DNA of 64,000 nucleotides from Ophioderma brevispina (Eukaryota; Echinodermata; Ophiuroidea; Amphilepidida; Ophiodermatidae), in the NCBI GenBank assembly GCA_023653785.1, contig JAMKCH010078931.1, forward strand, positions 1-64,000, in the 5' to 3' direction. Below, in pieces: positions 47,745 to 59,463 of the stretch (its first letter is position 1; every line of letters starts with the position of its first letter). The translations under genes were made by a program, and so were the position numbers. Below the pieces are notes generated by a model. It saw nothing but the letters and a program-made list of their open reading frames with translations. It did not search any database and was not told where the DNA came from.

Positions 47745-48010
47745 AGTGACCCCCAATGGCCTAGACCTCATCTGTAACCCACATAAGACCTGTTTCATGT
47801 ATAAGCATATCAAATCTGAACTTGGTCCATCACTCCACTAGCTTGACAACAATTTAACCAAAAGTGGCATACCCTACAAGTGACCCTGAATGACCTTTGC
47901 CCTCATCTGTGACCCCACATAAGACCCCTTGTCTCAATGTAGAAGCATACCACGGTATGCTAACCTGGGAGCAGCACAAAATTTGTAAACACATTCAAGT
48001 ACAAAATGTT
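47745..48010 (+). repeat. Diverged tandem pair, period about 134 bp
   Basis: AGTGACCCCCAATGGCCTAG at 47745 and AGTGACCCTGAATGACCTTT at 47879 start units that align through CCTCATCTGT, ACCCACATAAGACC and AGCATA. It resembles the class of repeat at 10922 in carrying TGACC words. Confidence 0.6.
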
Positions 48011-49891
48011 TGAGTGATTAAATTATGTAGACAGCCTGATAAGGACCCCTGAACCGCGATCTTAAGTGCACGCAAGTGGTGCCTTAAGAGAGGGGGCAAC
48101 AAAGACAAAGATTGTACAGGGGTTCAAATTTTTAAATTTCAGGGTTAGCACTGAAGGGGTTTCCCCAGGCACAAGAAGAACTAATAAATAAAGAAATAAA
48201 TAAATAACATTGATCCAATCATGTTGAAAAGCAAACCGTCATGGTCTAACCCTAAGGATTTCAAAAAGGGATAGTTTGTAATAGGTTACAGCCTGAAAGT
48301 TTCGGAGTTATATGTCTAAAAACAGACAAAAAAATCAATAAAAGGGTCAATTTCAGTTGTACAGGGGTCACCAAATTGTAAGTTGCTCCGATTTGGATTA
48401 AAAATGGTTCAAATATGGGATGGAGTTCATAGGATTAAAAATAAGGATTGTTTATCTAAAATGATTAGTCTCGATGTAGGGGGTAGAAGGTCAACGTCCA
48501 TTGAATTCAAGGGGTTGATCGTGTTTCACCTAATTTCGTAAGCAAGCATTTGAGACACCAAAAATATTCCTTATTACATTATGAGCTTCATTGCAAAGTG
48601 GTACGGTGAACTGGGAGGGACCGTGGCTGGTAATGGGCAGGTGAGGCCTTAGTATTAACGACAGCTTGTGTCACCAGCATCTGTATTGTATAGCCAAAAC
48701 TCTAGATTGACAATCAGTGGCTTCAAAGGGTTGGAGCAATGCAATAGGCTGTTTGAGGAGTTTTATTCAGTGGACGAAGGATGCACTTTAATTGGAAGGG
48801 TGGTTGTGAAAATTGGCACAAATACAGCTTACCCTCTATGCTAAATGGACAGATCTTGAAAGTATAGCATTTATGGGTTAATAGTTATGGCTTTTTCCCC
48901 TAGTTGTTTAAATCACTTTTTTTCGAAACGAGAAATCAACGAGGAAAACACCCACAACCCACAATCAATTTTAGCAAATTTGCACATTTACAACTGGTTG
49001 TTGATAGAATATTTTGGAAGTATATTTACATGAGTGTACATGAAGTCTAATCTGAAGTATGGAGTGTAAGCTGCACAATATGCTGTGCCTTAAATGCCAA
49101 AATGCGCCTATAAAACCTTTTTTTGTTAGTCGGGTCAAAGTCGCCCTTGTAAAAGCAGAGAGCCAAATGAAGAATGCAGATACAAAATTACCAAATTTCA
49201 ACTTGTTTGTATGGAGATATGATTACTCCATTCTTCTACATGGGCCAATATTACTCTCTAAATGCAGAGTGAATTGAACTTCACTTCTTAGAGTGACTAC
49301 AGGACGCACTCCGTAATTTTGAAAAAGGTGAGATGAAATGTCACAACTTTCCTATTTTTTTTGCTCAAAATATACTCTTGGAAATTACCAAAAATGATAT
49401 CAATTTTGTAAATTATCACGAGTACATTGATCTCAAATATATATTCTCGAAAGATTTTGAAATTCCCTCTTTTTAGGAGTGCCCATGAGTTCACTCTAAA
49501 TCATTCTGTTGCAGTTAGCGAGTAAACAATTAGGACATTGGCTGTGTTTCTTCTATGTCTAAGTATGGACCATCTGCAAAATAAAGAAAAACATAATATA
49601 CTTTTTGTAGTTCATTTATAAGACTTTTTTTTTTTTCAAATTGCCAGAATTAACTTCACAAAAGACATACGTAATGTGGAGAACATCTGATCCGCTGATG
49701 GCTTCTTGGTGGTAGCCACTGTATATCTGGCTAAGAATAGTAATAGGCTTTGGTCCAAATCTGGATTTACATCATAACCAATATTGGTAGTTCACTGAAT
49801 TTCCATACATACTCATGTAGAAGGCGCAGAACTACTTGGAAATTGGGTACATTGCCTCCCATATAGGATATTGATTTCACGTGGGAATAAA
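48011..49891. other. No gene recognised
   Basis: No domain or convincing splice-bounded block. Overlapping open frames on both strands at 48971-49277 are unremarkable. Confidence 0.4.
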
Positions 49892-50107
49892 CAGTGGCGT
49901 AACCAGAGCTTTGCAAATGGGGGACAGAAGGGGGGGCAGAAGGGGTGTGGAGGCATTTTATTGGGGGGCAGAATTTGGGTCCTTCTCCCTAGATACTGTA
50001 CCAAAGGTTGGTTTCATTTGGAGGGGGGCTGGTGGGGGGGGGGGCTGGTGGGGGGGGCTGGTGGGTGGGGTGTGGGCTTGACACCACCCCCAAGGATAAC
50101 GCCACTG
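49892..50107. mobile_element. hAT-like MITE with GGGGGCTGGT minisatellite core
   Basis: Ends are CAGTGGCGTAACCAGAGC and GGATAACGCCACTG, an imperfect TIR of about 14 bp of the hAT type. GGAATAAA occurs immediately before the left end and one base after the right end, fitting an 8-bp target duplication within indel error. The inside holds three GGGGGGCTGGTGGG-like units (about 50015-50070) able to form G-quadruplexes. No transposase is encoded. Confidence 0.75.
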
Positions 50108-50812
50108 TGGAATAAATATGGTCTGGTCATCTGATCGAGCATGGTGTCATTTACATTTGTAGACTCCCATGCAGTGATCACAACCCGACAATGGTTATCC
50201 AAATGAAATCAGTATCACTATATGGGAGGCATAATGCAATTCCAGTTATGTCTTCCATGGGGGAGGGGGGTGATTACTTGGAGATTTGAGTCAGTCAAAT
50301 CACAATTGACCATGGTAAATGAATAATGGATTGCAATCATTGATTGTCTATTTTGTATCTGACAACAGCACATTCAGATTAACCCACAAAGTGGCGATTT
50401 ATGTAGATAAGTGGTGTGTGGTTTATGGAATTCATTCAGTCATTAACTTTATTTCTTCCAACGGAGGGGCCCAGTGTGAACCTAAGGCTGTTTTTTTCAC
50501 GTAGGGCCGTGGTTCCAACAATTGAACAAAAGTCATTGACATGATTGTGATAACAACAAAATAACAAGAAAATCAGGTAAAAGGCTTAGATGAAATGTGC
50601 CTGAAATTATTCTAAATAGTACTGAATGTTGCTATTTTTGAAGTTGCATCAAGATTGTTCCAAAATTAATGCACTCATGGATAGGACTACGCTTCTTGTT
50701 CTCCGTTTTGGGTTGTGGGATTGTAACATTATACATGTTGTGACGAAAGTTATAATATTTGCTAGTAAATGAAAAAAATGCCAGACAGAAAGATATGGAG
50801 GTGCTAGGTCAT
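50108..50812. other. No gene recognised
   Basis: Non-coding sequence between the hAT-like element and the 3' end of the LINE. Part of 50755-50812 may be LINE 3' UTR. Confidence 0.4.
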
Positions 50813-53460
50813 TTAAAATTTTGTAAATTTTATTATTTTGTTAATTTGTAATTTGTCTATGAGAAAGACGTTGCCAACCAAGGTGATAAAACTTTGATAG
50901 GGGTATCCCAGCGCTACACCACAGAGTATACGTGCTGCCCTGCTCTGTATAATCTGAAGACGATTAGCTACTGTAGTACCACAATTTCCCCAAACAATAT
51001 GGCAATCGTCTAATTGTGGCAGGATAATGGCATTATAGAGAGTAGTTAAGATATCATTTGAAACAAGTGGACTGATTTTTTTACATAAACATGCTTTAAG
51101 TGATTTTTTCGCGAACCTTTTCATTTGCTTGATTCCATGTATGTTCTCATCAATGAGAACTCCCAGATGCTTAACGATTCATGCAATCTTTGAAGACTGA
51201 CATTATTAATTTGAATAGACTAATCTTAATTGATCTGTAACCGTATATAAACGCTGTCTTGAACCTAGTAACATAAAATTCTGACTTATCAACATAAGAC
51301 TAATTTGTTTAATTCACGCCATTGTTTTTAAAGTGTGAAGATCTTCATTAATACCATTTTGACATATCATCAATTGAGTTGTAAGCATAATAGATAATGG
51401 TGGAACTCAGCTTACATACTAAACTTTACAATGGATAATAGTTTAGGCATCATTAATATAAAGTAAGAAAGCCAGAGGGACCATCATTGAGCCTGAGGCA
51501 TTCCACACAATATATGCAACATTCAGACAAGTATGCCGTGACGGAAGTCTATTGAGTCGAACCACTAAATAACTTTTTGAAACTTTATGCAATATTAATA
51601 TCCAGACAATTTAAGTTTATTTAGAAAAATGTTATGATTTTACAGTATTCAAAATGCTTTTTTAAAGATCAAGTGTGCATAACCCAAACCATTTACCTCT
51701 ATCTATTTCACCATACCAGTCCTCAGTACTAATTTTAAAGCAGTTAGTAGAAGTGGAATGAGAGGGCGAAAAGCCAGACTGATTACTATTTATTCGATTG
51801 TATTTCTTTAGGGAGTATAAAAGTTGATCAAAACAGCTCTTTCAGCAATCTTAGACTTACACACCAAAATTGAGATAGGCCATAGTTACCAGGGATCGCA
51901 TGGGTCACAGCCTTTGAAACTGGGAATACTCTAGCTCTTTTCCAGGGGGCCAGGGTGGGAAACGTTACTAGTGGTGAAAGGTGATTAATTTAAGTGAGAA
52001 TTAAGGATGTTATGATGGTTGCAAGCCATTTAAGTAGTTAGAAGGAATTTACTCTACGACACAGTAGACTTTTTGTCAATTAATTTAATAGTTGTTTAAG
52101 GGACACTTAGGATGACACGGAAACAAAATCAAAATGTGGCCATTATTTCAGCACATCAATAGGTGGGTCTATACAGAACTCATTATCTTTAAAGTTTCCT
52201 GCAAGTTGAGGTCAAAGTTAGACAAAGTATTATTTAGGCCTTTGCGCCAAAATATCTTATATCAGTAGTAACTTGGACCTGATAGTTTTGAGTTCAGAAA
52301 TTCGTGGTCTTCTTTCTAGAGGGCGCTGACTGTCGGAAATGTGCTCCCACGTTTTTTGATACTTATTTTATTTTTTTTATTTTTTTTATTGTTGGAGAAA
52401 TTCTCGTTTCTTAGCGCTGATAATTTATTAGTTTTAGTTTAATTTGCGCAAATGATCCCCAGCTTCGTGATTCATTGTTTGAACGAATAGCATTAGTGTT
52501 AATTTGTCTCTCCTCCGAATCATTTTAACGATTTCATAGTAAGCCATGAGCACGTTTTTTACAAACTCTGTGTCTTTTAATAGGTGCATGTTTATCAAAA
52601 ATCAAAAAAGAGTGATTCAAAACAGGGAGCAGAAATGTCAATATCACAACTATTGTTTACAATATCCCTATCAACTTTGGCCAAGTCATTTAGAAAAGCC
52701 TGGTGCATTATTTAGTATAGGAAAACGTGAGCTTTTAGATTTATGCTTCTGTTATCATTAGTATTCTATTAGTATTTTTAGCCTACCCCCCCAAAGTAAC
52801 ATATGTATTGAATGATCACTAATTCCTAGTGGATGACCTTATTGCAAGCTTTTATCCTACTTGAAACAAAAACAAGGTCAATTCCGTGTGCACTTGTCTC
52901 AGTTCTTCGAGTAGTTCCTTAATAAACTGGTTAAGATTAAAACTTGCACAAATATCTATTAAGTTTCTTTGTGTAACAGTGGGGGTTGCAGATAGCAAAT
53001 CACAATTAAATCCCCCATTAGAATGGACTCTTACCTCAGAAGCAATAATTATTGAAGAAGGTGTACAGGGTGATAAAATAAATAATACAGGAACCTGGTA
53101 TCCTATACCACAGTACGACAATGAAAGGCTTCTGCTTATAAGGTATTATTTTGTGGTGTCATATAGTGACGGAGTCGTATAGGTGCTGCTTTCATGTGGA
53201 CATAATCAGATCTAATCTTGTGGTTACAACACTTGTTTATAAAATGCAACCACCTCCTCGTTTAGTTCATCATGTTCTGTCATTAAAATTCTGTCATTTC
53301 TGTATAAATAATAATCATCAATATTTAATTTACTATATCTATTTCATCACCCAGAAAATGTTTGCAAAGACCTATTACAACAATTGGGTTATCGCTCAAA
53401 ACATGCTCAAGCTCATCCAAAATGATTAGTTAAACCACGAAAGTTGAGTTGAGAATAACA
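50813..53460 (-). pseudogene. LINE with endonuclease and reverse-transcriptase domains, decayed
   Basis: Read on the minus strand from about 53455, the conceptual product shows an apurinic-endonuclease-like domain: HFDELEHVL-like start, ETWL-like GDEIDI, YYLYRNDR, HKIRSDY, the GDFN motif as GGFN near 53010 followed by CDLLS, IDLVFVS near 52870 and ISDHSI near 52815. Further on comes the reverse transcriptase: LKKAFNTV-like near 51650, GMPQ.S then PLAFLLYINDA near 51450-51510 with a one-base shift, FMLLGSRQR, LGVLIDEN, and LYNAIILPQLDDC, VWGNCG and QSRAARIL at 50813-51000. No intact YADD was found. Many stops and shifts are present. Length and motif style suggest a CR1/L2-like element without its 5' ORF. 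The 5' end abuts a TG-rich tract. Confidence 0.8.
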
Positions 53461-53510
53461 AACCTTTTGAATTATCAAGGCAACTAAAAAGATTACCACG
53501 GAAAGCATGG

Positions 53511-53788
53511 TGTGCGTTTGTGTGCATGTGCTTGTGTTTTGGCATGAGTGCATTTGCTTCTATGCATGAATGTGATGTTTGTGTGTGTCTGTCGTGTGTA
53601 TCGACAGGTTTGGCTTTACATCTAAGGACTCAAAGAAATCTTTCCAAACAATATTTCAGAAGGTTTTCTTTGTCCTCGGAAGGTTTGCTTTTGTCCTTGA
53701 TCCATCATAACATAAGCAGTCCTTTATGTTCTTAGGACGTATAAATGAGTGTGTGTGGTAGGGTGTGTGGTGTGTTGTGTGTGTGTGC
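53511..53788 (+). repeat. Two imperfect TG-rich microsatellite tracts
   Basis: TGTGTGCATGTGCTTGTGTT-type sequence at 53511-53611 and GTGTGTGTGGTAGGGTGTGT-type sequence at 53747-53788, separated by about 135 bases of ordinary sequence. The open frames across them encode Cys/Val-rich products and are compositional. Confidence 0.7.
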
Positions 53789-55392
53789 ATGCCTTGCAGA
53801 GTCATGTTTTAACCCAGATTAGAGGACCAGCATTACCATTATGTTTTCAAGGGGAAAACTGGCCTACAGAATCTTTCTTTCCAACAAAATACAAGCATTG
53901 TGGGCTCCTTATACTCCAGTTAAGAATGTCAGGCGTCTAGCTTTATTCCGAGCGAAACTGCACCGCTTAGGTCTACTTCTTGCTACACCAATACACTATG
54001 TACAGTTCTATGTAACTTCGTGCCGTTATCAACAGAAATCAGTAGCATATAGTGAGATTACATCAAGTAGATAGGCTCTACTACAGTACAAAACCAAAAC
54101 ATCTTACACAAGCATTCTCTCTATACATTGTAAACACAGTATTTAGAACATGTACAAGTAGCATTCAACTATAAAACAAGCAAATTAAAACTAAAGCACA
54201 CAATGCTAACAAAACCAAGCTCTCTTTTTGCACATATATTGCACCAAATATTAAATTCACATTTTGGTTTCACGCTTATGGCCTTTGCAAGTGCTGGCTT
54301 TCCCCCCCATTACAGCTAGATTTATACATGTACCCTAGCCAATTTAGTCACAAAGAAATTTTTAAGAAAACTAGAGGTTTTTTTTGAAGAGCAACTACAA
54401 ATATCTTTGGTTGTTCATGTGTAAGTCTTCTAATTAATAAAAATACATTTCAAGTTATATAAAGATAATTAAAAAAATGGCATTTTATTAGTGCCCACAT
54501 AACGTTAACTTAGGTCTATTACAACCATTTTTAGAAAAATTCAAGGCTATCTGGAAAAATCAGTCATTTCTTTGACTATATATCCTTTTTTCGCCAAAAA
54601 CTAAAGTTGGTCTAGTTATACTCTTGCAGATATATGACTGGGCAAATCCACAAGGATATTTTAAAACAATGGTATTTGATCCCAATTCATCCCTGTCCTA
54701 GCATTCATATACAGAATGAAGGCTGATTCTTCTACTGAAAAGCCTTCTGATGAGGCCCTTTCTATGGGAAAGATTAAATTCTGCTTTTCATACCCTACCT
54801 AGCAGTTTCATCTTGTTCTTACTCTACGTAAACTCTTGTGCAAAGTTAAGAAAACTGGTTTTCAGTGGGAGTACTCATATTAGTCATTGATGTTAGCCAT
54901 TTTATTGTCCCACTTACCATTTACAAAGGTTAGCTAAAGCATATCTTTAAAATTCAAATATATACCTGATTGTTATGGCCTGGCTTATTTGAAGCAAAGT
55001 TTCAGCATTAGGTGGCTATAAAGCAACAACAAAACTTGTTACAATAGTAAATTAGTAAGCATTGATGCAAATTAAATATTTTGAATATAGAATAGATGCA
55101 ACAGTAACGAGAGCTGGTCAAAATAAGTTTACAAAAGGAGCAATGTGCTAACAAATTATATAATATCAATTAAGCAAAGCACAAACAACACAAGTGCAAA
55201 TTAGAACAAGCAACAGTGCCTTTGATTACTCACCACCTGTCCATCAGATTGGGGTTAAAATGGGTGTTGGGTGTGTTTTGGTCCTTTCTGATTTACAAAT
55301 TACTTACAACCTCTGGTTGGTAATCTCTCTTAGTCATCCAGACACTGCAAGAAAAACTACAAAGTTAAAATACCTCTGTCATTGGAGTCTAC
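53789..55392. other. No gene recognised
   Basis: A 77-codon plus-strand open frame at 53841-54074 (LAYRIFLSNKIQALW, then Arg/Leu-rich) follows an acceptor-like TTATGTTTTCAAG, but no family is recognised. The rest is AT-rich non-coding DNA. Confidence 0.4.
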
Positions 55393-56631
55393 CTCTTTCG
55401 TTCCGTTTCCACAGATGACTTCGGACTGTCCGTCACTTGGATGAAGATGTTCTTAGGCGGGCCTGGTTTGGCATCCGCCTTGACGGGCTTTGAAGAGACC
55501 GGTCTTGGAGGTTGAAGTTTTTCCACTATGGAACTGAACGATTGTCGTTGTGTCTTTTCCTCTCAGCACAACTCTTGATCATGCCTTCTCTCTTTCAAAC
55601 TGAGAGGCTTGGAAGGCGTTTCCTCATCAGATTTATCGTCGTTCTTGTTGGCTGGGACACCTCCGTGTTTCTTGACTGCTTTCTGGCTTGGTGGGTGTGA
55701 CGGGTTTTTCGTCTTCTCCTCTGTTGACATTTTTTCACTCGGCTTTTCTCCCCTTTGCAACAGTTTTGTCCACATCTTGAACTTCTTTGTCCTGGGGTTT
55801 AGCAGGAGCAGGCTCATATTCACACATAGCCTTGCTTGCTAACACACCTGCCAATTTTTTCTCGCACTCTCTTTTTCTTTGGCTCTTTGCTCTCTGGTGT
55901 TGATTTCTGTCAGAATTGTCTCTGGTGCAGGTGATTGTGCTTTATTCCCTTTCTTCATCTTTTCACTCACGTTTCCCTTCACAGTTTTTCACAGGTTTTG
56001 TCTTTAGAGTCACTCTCCGTCTTTGAACTACTACGTTTTACAGTTACTACTTTGTCGGCATTTGATTTTGTGGTCAACAGCGGCTTTTGAACGCGGTGGA
56101 TTTACTTTTGGGTTTCTTGTGTTTTTGTCTTCAGAGTCTTTGATCTTGTCTGACTTGAACATCACTACCTTCCAACATCAGAAGGCTTGTTTCTTTGCTG
56201 GCTCTATGGTGGCGAAGGTTCTTCTGCTACTCTCTCCTCCCTCTTTGTTGCTTTTTTGACATTGGGGGGAGAACTGCCCTCGGGTCTTGCTTGATTTGCG
56301 CAAAGTGGCTGCTTCCCTTTGACCGATATGCTGGCTCTTCTTTCTTAACCTCACATTTCCTGAACATCAGAAGATCAGTTTCTTGCTAGCGTTCTTGACA
56401 ATGACTGTTTGGCAGAAGATGTCTCGCATCTTCTTTACTGTCCTTGCGCTTTATCACTGCTGGGGGCCCAACTGCTTTCCTTGCTAGGTTTGCGGCTCAG
56501 CTTATTTTCCGTCTTCTTATTGAATCATCTGAGGTGGTTCTCTTTACAGAAGATTTTGTAGGTTGGCGGTCAGAGAGTCGTCTTGCTGGTCGAGTTGATC
56601 TCATGGGCAGTTTGTTCTCTTTATAGCACTT
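55393..56631 (-). CDS. Lysine/serine-rich disordered protein, large internal exon (frameshifted)
   Basis: A minus-strand block runs from the acceptor-like TGTATCTGCTGTGTGATCAG to the donor-like GAAAGAGGTAGAC at about 55393. The reading begins KCYKENKLPMRSTRPARRLS, then KSSVKRTTSDDS; later KKATKREERVAEE, VVTVKRSSSKTESDSKDKTCEK, ASKAMCEYEPAPAKPQDKEV and KPSEKMSTEEKTKN; it closes with VEKLQPPRPVSSKPVKADAK and PPKNIFIQVTDSPKSS. About ten one-base shifts are needed to keep this composition throughout. The product is highly charged and rich in Lys, Ser, Pro and Glu, as in disordered regions of nuclear or cytoskeletal proteins. No folded domain was recognised. Composition differs from the flanks, which supports coding. 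Confidence 0.55.
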
Positions 56632-57039
56632 CTGATCACACAGCAGATACAGAATTTTTTAATATCACAGAGATGGTTAACCATGTTTGTGTTTAAAACC
56701 ACTTCTAGTCTTAACAAATTAAGTTACCTTACAGTTTTGTGGCATACATCAAGAATTATTCTAAAACTTTATACCATTTGCAGTAATACCCAGTATTTTA
56801 GGTTTGCATGAAAGGGGGCACTGTTCATTGGCTGTACTGACTACTCCTGGGCACAACAATGGATTTGATTGGCTATTCTTAGGGTTTTATGATGTAATTA
56901 ACCAATAGGGACATGGTGAGAACAACTTGAAGGTGCATAAAAAGGTCTATTTTGATAGGCTGCTCAGAGTCTACATCACATTTACATCATGTAATAAACC
57001 AATCAGATAGTGTATGAATGAAATGTGACATACAGCTTC
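56632..57039. promoter_or_regulatory. Cluster of CCAAT/ATTGG words (tentative)
   Basis: TCATTGGCTG (about 56827), GATTGGCTAT (56868), AACCAATAGG (56900) and AACCAATCAGATAG (56997) put four CCAAT-type boxes within about 185 bases; AGCCAATAAG follows at 57168. NF-Y binds such words, and clusters occur in promoters. It lies directly 5' of the minus-strand coding block, so it could be intron or upstream DNA. No TATA or initiator arrangement is convincing. Confidence 0.25.
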
Positions 57040-57115
57040 ATTCTCATGGTTAATTCATAAAAAACTTCATTAATGTGAACAGTACATTCATTCTCAATGG
57101 TTAATTCATAAAAAA
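57040..57115 (+). repeat. Two-copy tandem repeat
   Basis: TTCATTCTCATGGTTAATTC and TTCATTCTCAATGGTTAATT, each followed by ATAAAAAACTT, start about 50 bases apart, an almost exact local duplication. Confidence 0.75.
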
Positions 57116-57375
57116 CTTGCTGCTATTCATACATGTACTGCCTCTGTGGCTTGAATCCACAACACCAGCCAATAAGGGAAAATCACTGATTGTACAGTAC
57201 CCAATTTGAACATGGAATCTTAAAATGGATGTTCTATCTATTGAGCTCACAAGTTGATTGAAATGTCCCCAGTTAAAGCCTGACGTCTTTGGATTCTTAT
57301 TGGTTGTCCTTTCTATGACATGGTATCAAGTTTCAAAATCAATCTAAGATGCTTTCTTGTTTGTCTTCCATATCA

Positions 57376-57465
57376 CAAATACAGAATTGTATCATCAAAA
57401 CTCCTATAAATACAGATTTGTATCATCAAACCTATAAATACAGATTTGTATCATCAAACATATTA
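57376..57465 (+). repeat. Three-copy 28-bp minisatellite
   Basis: The unit AAATACAGATTTGTATCATC plus AAACCTAT is repeated three times, the first copy with a few changes. Confidence 0.8.
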
Positions 57466-59463
57466 CAATAAGAGTCATAATGAGTATATTGTGATAATAA
57501 TGGTGTTTTGAAGCGTGTTCTTCATAGACACAGGAAAAACAAATATAAGTCTTTGAATTTTGATACCATATTTTTCCATCAAACTTCAAAAACAAGGTCT
57601 ACTTTTAAGCATTGTAGATGCCTGAATTTCACTTCTGATGGGCAGATTGCAAAGAATTGCAATGAATGATTAATCCTAAGAGTCTATGTTTGACGTTATA
57701 TGTATTGTTGTCAAAGTAAAGCACTTAAATTGATGAAATACTTATGAAAATGTTAGAAGTTTGAGACAAAAATGGATCACAATTGTTCCGAAATGGATGA
57801 TTTTGACAATAAAAAATCTAACTATGATTCTTTTCTTTTACAGGTACTGCATGAACTGCATATTAAAATATAGCTGAAAGAAAACTCCCAAATCATGAAG
57901 ACCAAAAATCGTAGATCACTTGTACTCAAGAATTGCTATTAGGGGTTTAAGAATGCCATTAAGTTTGGTTAAAATAAACTTTGAATATATTCAAATTAAT
58001 TAACTGAAATCTATGGCCAAATGAAAAACAAGTTTGTCTCAGAAGATCACGCGACGTTGCTTTTAAAAAAAAAAATTGGAATTTTTTTTGGTTTTCTACT
58101 CCTCATCTTGCTCACAGAAATTTTGTAAAAACATTTTTAGAACAAAGGGGAAAATTACTGCAGCCAAAAACTGGGGTAAAAATGACAACAAAGAATCAAA
58201 TCTGCATTTTGCGTAAGCATTTTTCAATACTAAAACTGCATTTCATATTGCTTTTTTCACATTTCTTCAGAGACCACTTTTTTAATTGGCCTAATCTTTG
58301 GCAGCAAAAGCAATTTATCTGTTATCAGACAATGAATAACTTGAGATGATAGGGTTTTCTGTAATACAACTGCTTGATCACACAATCAACAGTGAGCATA
58401 ATCCCTGGTTGGTGCTAATGCACGTCAAATGAAGCATGAATCAATGCATGATTGACCATTTGTCAAGCATGGATGTCATCACAGAGATACACATAGACAG
58501 ATGCAGGCATCTCTATACTGATTTACCACCAAACAGACGGGAATTATTCAGTTGTTTGTTTCTGTTCGTTCTGTGCATAAAAATAAAACCAATATTCTCA
58601 GCGTTTGCACAGACTCGCGCGCGCAGTGTAAAATACGCACACTGCGTCTTGTGCTATACATTATTCCATATCAGTTCGCACTGTTATGAGGCCTGCCTAT
58701 TTGGTGGTAATCAAAGTATAATATGTGATTGGGTGTCATCAACACCTGCTGTATGCTATGAATGATGTTTATTACTCTAGTGGAATCATATTCAGATAGG
58801 AATGCAGAGACGCCGTATTTATACAGGCTCAATTTACACAAAATTTTCCGGTCCGGTGCAGATGGTAGCAGGTTGATGAATAAAGGGGAATGATAAAAAA
58901 CAACAGGGAATAAGAGGAAGGAACATAAAGGTGGTTTTACATGATCTCATTTCCAACTCTAACCTGCGGGAAAAATACCCATTGTTGAAAATACTCTCTC
59001 AGGAATGAAAAACGTCAATCTGTGGATATTTGTATGATTTCCATGCTAGTTTAAAATGCCTGAACAATGATTATGTGTAGGTGATCTATGGTAAATACAA
59101 GGAACATAAACATAACCAATTTGACTGGAATGATTTTGGACTTAATTATACAGCCAGATATTGCTTTAGAAGATGAGATGTGGACGTAATTTCATTATTA
59201 AAATCTTAAAATAGTGATGAGATGAGCATGTCCATGGCTAATGAATGGTGCACTACCGTCAGTGTATCTAAATCCATTACTTAACTCTAACATTGCTTAC
59301 AGGATAATTGGTGGGGTGTAAGAGATTGCATATATCACTGACATATGGCGCATCAATAGGGTAGGTGACTTTGAATGCAGAATTGTCAAATTTTTATCAT
59401 TATTAAAATCATTTTTCATGATATTTTGAGGTAGGATGGTTGCCACTTAAAATTAAAGAAAAA
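57466..59463. other. No gene recognised
   Basis: A 109-codon open frame at 58436-58765 lacks any recognisable domain. CGCAGTGT...ACACTGCG at about 58622-58646 is a short hairpin in a CpG-rich patch (ACTCGCGCGCGC). The remainder is AT-rich. Confidence 0.4.
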
